Shown here piece by piece: positions 12,214 through 17,819 of a stretch of DNA of 18,304 nt. Position 1 is the stretch's first letter, and every line of letters starts with the position of its first letter. The stretch covers positions 1-18,304 of the forward strand of contig CAYQLM010000060.1 of the NCBI GenBank assembly GCA_964418365.1. The letters are read 5' to 3'. This stretch comes from JBBDXS01 sp964418365. Lineage in GTDB: Bacteria > Chloroflexota > Dehalococcoidia > DSTF01 > RBG-16-68-14. The notes below the pieces were generated by a model. It searched no databases, was not told the DNA's origin, and worked only from the letters and a program-made list of their open reading frames with translations. Made by a program: the position numbers and the translations under genes.

Positions 12214-12232
12214 TCTCGCGAGCCGCCCCTAC
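12214..12232. repeat. GTAGGGGCGGCTCGCGAG half-palindrome (copy 5) at the hom stop
   Basis: On the minus strand the sequence GTAGGGGCGGCTCGCGAGA begins inside the last codons of hom; its TAG is the hom stop. The 5' arm equals copy 4, but the 3' arm is degenerate (GACGCC). It fills the hom-to-SnoaL junction. Confidence 0.65.
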
Positions 12233-13572
12233 AGCTCGAGGATCCTGAAGTACATCGCGTCGCGCACGCCGCGCAGGCGGCGGAAGGCGCGCAGCGCGTC
12301 CTGGACCGCGCCGTCCGGCGTCGAATCGATCTCGATGTAGTCGGGCATGGCGCGCTCGCGGCCGTAGACGAACTCCTTCACGTTTACGACCGACTGCACG
12401 TTGACCTTGTGCTCGGCGAGGATCTCCAGCTTCTTCGCGAACATACCCTTCGTGTCCGGCGAGAAGGAGCGGATGTAGCCGCGCGTGACGATCTTGCGCA
12501 CGTCGCCCAGCGCGCCCGTGTCTCGAACCAGAGGCACGTCCGGCCCCGCGGCGCCGCGCTGGACCGCCGAGGCGATCTCCTGCACGTCGCTTGCGATCGA
12601 TACTGCTGTTGGCTTCGGGCCGGCGCCGAGGCCTTTGATGAACTGCGTCCCGAGCCTGCGCCCGCGGATGACGATGCCGTTGTAGTTCTCATCGACGGCG
12701 GCGAGGTCGGACAGCTCGCCGCGCGTATCGATGAGCGCGGGGTGGACGCGCAGCGCCGGCCGGCCAGCGATTCGCTGCGCGATGCCGGCGAGCTTCAGCG
12801 CGTACCGTCCGCCCAGGTAGCGCGGATGGTGCAGGAAGTAGAGGTCGGAGGGCATGATGCGCTGGTCGGGCTGCCAGATTCCCGCGCAGTCGATCGCCTT
12901 CGGATCGACGGCGGTTTCGAACGCCAGGTTCGCCAGGATGGCGACCTTGTACTTCGTGTCCGCGCCGTTGATGTCGTTCGTCGGGTCCGGCTCCGCGTAG
13001 CCGCGCTCCTGCGCGAGGGCGAGCGCTTCCTCAAGCGGCAGCGAGCGCTTCTGAATCGACGGATCGTCGAGGTTGGCGATGATGTACTCGCGCATGCGAG
13101 TGAGGATGAAGTTGCAGGTGCCGTTCAGGATGCCCGCGAACGCTTCGACCTCGTCCGCGGCGATGTGGCGCTGCATCGTGCGCACGACGGGCATGCCGCC
13201 GCCGACGGTCGCCTCGAAGCCGACCGAGACGCCGGCTCGCTGCGCGCGCGCCATCACGTCGCTCCAGCGCGCGGCCAGCGCGCTCTTGTTCGCCGTCACC
13301 ACGTGCTTGCCGCGCGCGATGGCGTCGAGTGTGTAGCGCGCGCCCTCCTTCGCGTCGCCCGTGAGGTCGATGACGAGATCAACGTCCGGATCGGCGATCA
13401 CATCCTCCGCGCGGCCGATGAGCTTGCGAACAGCGGGAGGCGCGTCGGCGTTCAGCCGGCGCCGCGCGACGCGGGTAATGCGTATGCCGTCGCGGCCGCG
13501 CCGGAAGTAGTCGAACACTTCGCGGCCGATGTTGCCGTAGCCAAGCAGACCGACGCGGACGGGCTTAGACAT
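12229..13572 (-). CDS. hom: Homoserine dehydrogenase
   Basis: Homoserine dehydrogenase reduces aspartate semialdehyde to homoserine, the branch point to threonine and methionine. The 447-residue product shows the NAD(P) motif VGLLGYGNIGREV (7-19), the TANKSAL stretch (93-99), the GGGMPVV and ILNGTCNFIL motifs (124-157), and the catalytic segment AEPDPTNDINGADTKYK with Glu194, Asp200, Asp205 and Lys209. A C-terminal ACT domain lies at about 375-447 (GMFAKKLEILAEHKVNVQSV), where threonine feedback would act. The start ATG 13572 has AGGAGG 5 nt upstream. Its TAG stop belongs to a repeated palindrome. Upstream lies lysC, 203 bp away across a hairpin-rich spacer, so co-transcription is likely but not certain. 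Confidence 0.95.
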   Translation of the reverse strand: MSKPVRVGLLGYGNIGREVFDYFRRGRDGIRITRVARRRLNADAPPAVRKLIGRAEDVIADPDVDLVIDLTGDAKEGARYTLDAIARGKHVVTANKSALAARWSDVMARAQRAGVSVGFEATVGGGMPVVRTMQRHIAADEVEAFAGILNGTCNFILTRMREYIIANLDDPSIQKRSLPLEEALALAQERGYAEPDPTNDINGADTKYKVAILANLAFETAVDPKAIDCAGIWQPDQRIMPSDLYFLHHPRYLGGRYALKLAGIAQRIAGRPALRVHPALIDTRGELSDLAAVDENYNGIVIRGRRLGTQFIKGLGAGPKPTAVSIASDVQEIASAVQRGAAGPDVPLVRDTGALGDVRKIVTRGYIRSFSPDTKGMFAKKLEILAEHKVNVQSVVNVKEFVYGRERAMPDYIEIDSTPDGAVQDALRAFRRLRGVRDAMYFRILEL

Positions 13573-13599
13573 CCCTGCCTCCTACTGCCGCCCTACGTG

Positions 13600-13620
13600 G
13601 TCCCCGCCAATGGCGGGGAC
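13600..13620. repeat. Hairpin: 9-bp perfect stem, 3-nt loop
   Basis: GTCCCCGCC and GGCGGGGAC are exact inverted complements around AAT. It lies 27 bp upstream of the hom start codon. Confidence 0.75.
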
Positions 13621-13643
13621 TCGCGGGCGGGTTGTTTCTGTTT

Positions 13644-13658
13644 GGGGGGACACCCCCC
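13644..13658. repeat. Hairpin: G6/C6 stem, 3-nt loop
   Basis: GGGGGG-ACA-CCCCCC, extendable by one T-A pair to 13643-13659. The homopolymer runs are prone to slippage and assembly error. Confidence 0.65.
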
Positions 13659-13668
13659 AGGCCCCCCG

Positions 13669-13689
13669 GCAGGGGACTCCGTCCCCTGC
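13669..13689. repeat. Hairpin: 9-bp perfect stem, 3-nt loop
   Basis: GCAGGGGAC and GTCCCCTGC are exact inverted complements around TCC. The inner motif GGGGAC/GTCCCC is shared with the hairpin at 13600-13620. Confidence 0.75.
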
Positions 13690-13717
13690 ACCCCGCGTGG
13701 AGGCGCGCCTGCTCGAG

Positions 13718-13767
13718 GATTCCTCGCGGAGCCTGTCCTGAGCGGAGCCGAAGGGCTCGGAATGACA
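13718..13767 (+). repeat. Interspersed GATTC...TGACA repeat, long copy
   Basis: The 50-bp segment begins GATTCCTCGCGGAGCC and ends CTCGGAATGACA. By hand alignment 46 of 50 positions match the minus-strand copy at 3741-3790. It ends 9 bp from the lysC stop. Confidence 0.85.
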
Positions 13768-13775
13768 GCACCCCG

Positions 13776-15008
13776 TCATAGTTCTGACGGGTCCGCGCGC
13801 TCCAGCTCGAATGCTGTGTGCAGCGCGCGCACTGCCTTCTCGACCTCGTCGCGGCGGATGATGCAGGCGATGCGAATCTCGCCGGTCGAGATCATCTCGA
13901 TGTTGATGCCGGCGTCGCTCAGCGTGCGGAACATGCGTGCCGCATACCCCGGCGCCGAGTGGATGCCCGTGCCGACGATGCTCACCTTGCCGAGCGCGTC
14001 GTCTGTCACCACGCTCGTCACGCCGATCTCCTTCGATTGGCGATCGACGACCTCGACCGCCTTCGGCAGGTCGTTCACGTGCACGGTGAACGTGAGGTCG
14101 GTCAGCTTCTCTACGCTCGCGTTCTGCACGATCGTGTCGACGGCGATGTGGCGTTCCGCCAGCGATTCGAAGATGCCCGCCGCGATGCCGGGCTTGTCGG
14201 GCACGCCGCGGACGGTGACTTTCGCCACGTCCATGTCGTGGGCGATGCCGCGCACGCGGTTGTACTGCTCCATACTGACGCCTCCGTGGATCATGGTGCC
14301 GGGCTCGTCTTTGAACGACGACGCGACGACGATCGGGATGTCGTAGACCGCACCCAGCTCGACGGCGCGCGGGTTCATCACGCGCGCGCCCAGCGAAGCG
14401 AGCTCCAGCATCTCTTCGTAGCTGATGTCGCGCAGCTTGCGCGCCGACGACTCGATGCGCGGGTCCGCGGTGTAGATGCCGTCGACGTCTGTGTAGATCT
14501 CGCAGCGCTCGGCCTCGAGCCCGGCGGCGAGCGCGACGGCGGTGAGATCGGACGCGCCTCGGCCGAGCGTCGTTACCTCCAGCTCCTCGCTGATGCCCTG
14601 GAAGCCGGAGACGATAACGACCCGCCCGCGCTCCAGCTCCTGGTGGATGCGCCCTGGCTCGACGGAGAGGATGCGCGCACGACCGTGCACCATGTCCGTT
14701 CGCAGGCCGGCCTGCGCGCCCGAGAGGCTCACAGCGTCCTCGCCCAGCGCGTGCAGCGCCATCGCGACGAGCGTCATCGAGACCGTCTCGCCCGTCGAGA
14801 GCAGCAGGTCGAGCTCGCGCGCCTCCGGGTGCTCCGTTATCTCGCGAGCGAGCGAGAGCAGGCGGTCGGTGGTGTCTCCCATCGCCGAAACGACGACGAC
14901 CAGGCGATCGCCGGCCTGACGACGCGCCGAGATGCGCCGGGCGACGTTCCGGATGCGCTCCGCGTCGGCGACCGAGGTGCCGCCGTACTTCTGGACGAGC
15001 AGGGCCAT
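13776..15008 (-). CDS. lysC: Aspartate kinase (monofunctional, two ACT domains)
   Basis: Aspartate kinase phosphorylates aspartate, the first step towards lysine, threonine and methionine. The product (410 residues from ATG 15008) begins MALLVQKYGGTSV, with the kinase motif KYGGTS at 7-12. It continues with VVVVSAMGDTTD, LLSTGETVS, VSGFQG, GRGASDLTA (where GRGGSD is more usual) and YTDVDGIYTADPR, followed by ACT domains from about residue 260 (VTVRGVPDKPGIAAGIFESL; VSIVGTGIHSAPGYAARMFRTL). I chose ATG 15008 because the upstream in-frame ATG at 15038 would add ten residues encoded by a simple 7-bp repeat. There is no Shine-Dalgarno; TGC-TACATT lies 6 nt before the start, suggesting leaderless transcription. 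Lysine or threonine feedback through the ACT domains is expected from the family. Confidence 0.95.
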   Translation of the reverse strand: MALLVQKYGGTSVADAERIRNVARRISARRQAGDRLVVVVSAMGDTTDRLLSLAREITEHPEARELDLLLSTGETVSMTLVAMALHALGEDAVSLSGAQAGLRTDMVHGRARILSVEPGRIHQELERGRVVIVSGFQGISEELEVTTLGRGASDLTAVALAAGLEAERCEIYTDVDGIYTADPRIESSARKLRDISYEEMLELASLGARVMNPRAVELGAVYDIPIVVASSFKDEPGTMIHGGVSMEQYNRVRGIAHDMDVAKVTVRGVPDKPGIAAGIFESLAERHIAVDTIVQNASVEKLTDLTFTVHVNDLPKAVEVVDRQSKEIGVTSVVTDDALGKVSIVGTGIHSAPGYAARMFRTLSDAGINIEMISTGEIRIACIIRRDEVEKAVRALHTAFELERADPSEL

Positions 15009-15014
15009 GGGTGG

Positions 15015-15023
15015 AATGTAGCA
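15015..15023 (-). promoter_or_regulatory. Extended -10 candidate for a leaderless lysC transcript
   Basis: TGCTACATT (TGn-TANNNT) on the minus strand ends 6 nt before ATG 15008. Transcription would start at or next to the A of the start codon. Confidence 0.45.
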
Positions 15024-15050
15024 AGGGCCAAGGGCCAAGGGCCAAGGGCG
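15023..15050. repeat. Tandem repeat of AAGGGCC, four units
   Basis: Three exact 7-bp units and a fourth ending in G lie between the lysC -10 candidate and the divergent cyclase gene. Copy-number change here would alter the spacing of any upstream lysC promoter element. Confidence 0.85.
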
Positions 15051-15111
15051 GAGGCGAGAGTGGAAATCGAGAGGCGGGAGAATGAGTCATGGTGGTAGGA
15101 TAGGTGCGCTG

Positions 15112-16449
15112 ATGGAGCCGCGCATCCAGTACGCGAAGACGAGCGACGGGGTAAGTATCGCGCTGTGGACGATGGGAGCGGGCATGCCGGTCGTCCACAT
15201 GCCCTCCCCGCCCACTACGATTTCTCAGGTGCTGTGGCAGATGGCTGCCTTCCGGCGCGCTTTCGAACGGCACGCGGAGAAACGGATAGTCGTGCGGTTC
15301 GACAACCGAGGCTTCGGCCATTCCGAACGCGACGTTAGTCAGTTCTCGCTCGAAGCCTGGCTCTTGGATCTGGAAGCTGTAGTGGACCATCTGAGCCTGG
15401 AGCGCTTTGCTCTCTCTGCCATGGTCGCGTCCGCGCCGATAGCCATGGCCTATGCCGCCCGTTATCCGGAGCGGCTGTCTCACCTCATCTTATGGAACGC
15501 CTCGGCCCGCGGGCGGGACTCGTTTGACGTGGAGCGAACTTTGGCGATGCTCGCGGTCGCCGACGCAGACTGGGAGTTCTACACGGAGGCGACCGCGCAC
15601 GGGCTACTCGGCTGGTCGGCGGGCGAAGAAGGACCGCGCTTCGCGGCGGCTCTGAGAGAAGGCCAGACACCGGCGGCGCTGCGCGCAGCGTTCGAGACGA
15701 TGATAGAGATTGATGTGTCGGACCTTCTGCCCCAGATCGCCACACCGACCCTCGTCCTTCACCAACGGGACGCTCTCCATCCGGAGGTCGACATAGGAAG
15801 ACGCCTTGTTGCGAGGATACCGAACGCGCAGCTGGTCGTACTACACGGAAAGGCCCACCCTTACTTCGAGGAAAGCGAACCCTTCTTCCGCGCAATCGAT
15901 GAGTTTCTTGAGGGAGTCGAACCAGCGACCGATGACGGGCACGCCCCGGCCGGCCTGGTCACCATCCTCTTCACCGACCTCACTTCATCTACCGCGCTCA
16001 CGCAACGTCTCGGCGATGCGAAGGCGCAGGAGCTGGTGCGCGCGCACAATGCCATCGTCCGTGAGGCGCTGAAGAGTAGCAACGGAACGGAGATCAAGCA
16101 CACCGGCGACGGCATCATGGCGAGCTTCCCGACGGCGAGCGGCGCGTTGGAGTGCGCGGTCGCGATCCAGCGAGCCGTCGGTGCGCGCGATGACGCCGAC
16201 CTGCAGGTCCACGTGGGGCTGAACGCGGGCGAGCCGGTGGCGGAAGAGAGCGATCTGTTTGGGACGAGCGTCCAGCTCGCGCGCCGTATCTGCGATCACG
16301 CGGAGGCCGGGCAGATCTTGGTGTCGAACGTGGTACGAGAGCTGGCGGCGGGCAAGGACTTTCTGTTTGCCGACATCGGCGAGGTGGTGCCCAAGGGCTT
16401 CGAGGAGCCGGTGCGGCTCTACGAAGTGCGCTGGCGGGAGGAGGAATGA
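15112..16449 (+). CDS. Alpha/beta-hydrolase-like/class III nucleotide cyclase fusion, paralogue A
   Basis: Residues 1-270 have an alpha/beta-hydrolase fold (FDNRGFGHSERD at 63-74; AYAARYPERLSHLILWNASARG; TPTLVLHQRDALHP; HGKAHPYFEES). The nucleophile elbow is SAMVASA, with Val105 where the serine belongs, although Asp220 and His249 remain. Residues about 282-441 are a class III cyclase domain: LFTDLTSS (Asp289), EIKHTGDGIMASF (Lys329, Asp333), DLFGTSVQLARRI (Asp381, Arg391). Gln388 stands where active cyclases usually have the transition-state Asn. The start ATG 15112 matches the N-terminus of paralogue B; ATG 15082 is in frame but unsupported. I infer a soluble ligand-sensing pseudo-hydrolase controlling a cyclase or cyclase-like domain. 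The stop overlaps the next start in ATGATG. Confidence 0.85.
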   Translation: MEPRIQYAKTSDGVSIALWTMGAGMPVVHMPSPPTTISQVLWQMAAFRRAFERHAEKRIVVRFDNRGFGHSERDVSQFSLEAWLLDLEAVVDHLSLERFALSAMVASAPIAMAYAARYPERLSHLILWNASARGRDSFDVERTLAMLAVADADWEFYTEATAHGLLGWSAGEEGPRFAAALREGQTPAALRAAFETMIEIDVSDLLPQIATPTLVLHQRDALHPEVDIGRRLVARIPNAQLVVLHGKAHPYFEESEPFFRAIDEFLEGVEPATDDGHAPAGLVTILFTDLTSSTALTQRLGDAKAQELVRAHNAIVREALKSSNGTEIKHTGDGIMASFPTASGALECAVAIQRAVGARDDADLQVHVGLNAGEPVAEESDLFGTSVQLARRICDHAEAGQILVSNVVRELAAGKDFLFADIGEVVPKGFEEPVRLYEVRWREEE

Positions 16450-17807
16450 TGGAGCCGCGCATACAGTACTGCAAGACAAGCGATGGCGTGAGCATCGCCT
16501 ACTGTGAGGCGGGCGAAGGCACACCGTTCATCCAGGTGCTGGGATCCTCCAACATCGAGCTGGAGTTTCGGGCCTGGGAGTGGCACCGGATCATGGCGGC
16601 GCGCCGCCGCCTGATCCGGTACGACTGCCGCGGCTCCGGACTATCGGAGCGCGACGTCACGGACTTCTCCGTCGAAGCGATGGCGCTGGACATCGGCGCG
16701 GTGGCGGACGCGCTGGGGCTACAAAGATTCGCGCTCCACGGTGAGATGTGGGCGGTGCCAGTCGTCATCGCGTACGCCGCCCAGCATCCGGAGCGTGTCT
16801 CGCACCTGGTCCTCTTCGGCGGCTTCGCCCGCGCGGCCGAGTTCTACCAGATCCCGCGCGTGAAGACGCTGTTCGCGCTGCTAGACCAGGGCGACTGGGA
16901 GCTGTTTACGGACACACTGATGCTCACCCAGGTCGGCTGGCAGCTTCCGGAGGTCGCGCACGGGCTCGGCGAGCTGGCCCGCGCGTCCCAGACGCTTGAG
17001 CAGGCGCGGGCCTACTTCAGCGCCGCGCGCCAGCACGACGTAACCGGCCTGCTACCTCAGGTGCGCGTACCGACACTGGTGCTCCATCCCCGCGGGGCGC
17101 AGTTCCCAACGGTCGAGATGGCGCAAAGGCTGGCGGCGGGCATTCCGGGCGCGCGCCTGAGGATCCTCGAATCCGAGATGTTCTGGTCGAACGAGATAGA
17201 GCCGCAGGTCCTCGACGCGCTGGACGAATTCATCGGGGACGGCGGGCGCCCGACGGCGGCGCAGGTACTCCCGCACGTCCAGCGTGTTGCCCAAGAGCCG
17301 GCCGCGCTCGCCAGCATCCTCTTTACCGACCTGACATCATCTACGTCTCTCACCCAGCGGCTGGGGGACGCGCAGGCGCAGGAGCTGGTGCGAGCGCACA
17401 ACGCCATCGTGCGCGAGGCGTTGCGCGCCCACAACGGCAGCGAGATCAAGCACACCGGCGACGGGATCATGGCGTCGTTCGCGACGGCCAGCGGAGCGCT
17501 TGAGTGTGCCGTCGCGATCCAGCGGGCGGTGGAGGGTCACGGCGATGAGCAGCTCCGTGTGCATATCGGGTTGAACGCCGGCGAGCCCGTCGCCGAGGAG
17601 CAAGATCTCTTCGGCACGGCGGTGCAGCTCGCTCGTCGCATCTGCGACCAGGCTGAGGCCGAGGAGATCCTAGCTTCGGACGTGGTGCGACAGCTCGCGG
17701 CGGGCAAAGGTTTCCTGTTCGCGGACCGGGGCGAAGTAGTGTTGCGCGGGTTCGAGGAGCCGGTGCGCCTGTACGAGGTGCGCTGGCAAGCCGAAGAGTC
17801 GCCGTAG
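16449..17807 (+). CDS. Alpha/beta-hydrolase-like/class III nucleotide cyclase fusion, paralogue B
   Basis: Same architecture as paralogue A and clearly a tandem duplicate: MEPRIQY.KTSDGVSIA opens both. In B all three triad positions are changed: Met100 for the nucleophile (GEMWAVP), Gly216 for the acid (HPRGAQFP), and Phe245 near where the histidine should be. The cyclase half (about 288-446) keeps both metal Asp residues (Asp293, Asp337), Lys333 and Arg395, with Gln392 replacing the usual Asn. It is about 83% identical (130 of 157 aligned residues by hand count) to A. Two adjacent ATGs (16446, 16449) follow GGAGGAGG; I chose 16449 by comparison with A. The start overlaps the stop of A, so the two are translationally coupled and probably made in similar amounts. 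Confidence 0.85.
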   Translation: MEPRIQYCKTSDGVSIAYCEAGEGTPFIQVLGSSNIELEFRAWEWHRIMAARRRLIRYDCRGSGLSERDVTDFSVEAMALDIGAVADALGLQRFALHGEMWAVPVVIAYAAQHPERVSHLVLFGGFARAAEFYQIPRVKTLFALLDQGDWELFTDTLMLTQVGWQLPEVAHGLGELARASQTLEQARAYFSAARQHDVTGLLPQVRVPTLVLHPRGAQFPTVEMAQRLAAGIPGARLRILESEMFWSNEIEPQVLDALDEFIGDGGRPTAAQVLPHVQRVAQEPAALASILFTDLTSSTSLTQRLGDAQAQELVRAHNAIVREALRAHNGSEIKHTGDGIMASFATASGALECAVAIQRAVEGHGDEQLRVHIGLNAGEPVAEEQDLFGTAVQLARRICDQAEAEEILASDVVRQLAAGKGFLFADRGEVVLRGFEEPVRLYEVRWQAEESP

Positions 17808-17819
17808 GAGACAGGCGGA

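Larger units (their letters stand above)
13573..13775. other. Repeat- and hairpin-rich lysC-hom spacer
   Basis: No gene is supported. The spacer contains, in order, a 9-bp hairpin (13600-13620), a GGGGGG/CCCCCC hairpin (13644-13658), a 9-bp hairpin (13669-13689) and one long copy of the interspersed repeat (13718-13767). All three hairpins have 3-nt loops. It would lie within the lysC-hom transcript if these genes form an operon. Confidence 0.7.

Noticed and set aside
13600..13689. CRISPR array suggested by regularly spaced short palindromes
   Set aside because: The hairpins differ in sequence, there are no identical direct repeats with spacers of equal length, and no cas genes are present.
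12409..14346. A 645-codon open frame on the plus strand
   Set aside because: It is antisense to hom and lysC, crosses the hairpin-rich spacer and has Arg/Ala/Val-rich composition typical of GC-rich shadow frames. Both minus-strand genes are unambiguous.
13582..15483. A 633-codon open frame on the minus strand
   Set aside because: It overlaps lysC in another phase and continues antisense into paralogue A. The translation is Arg/His-rich low complexity with no domain.
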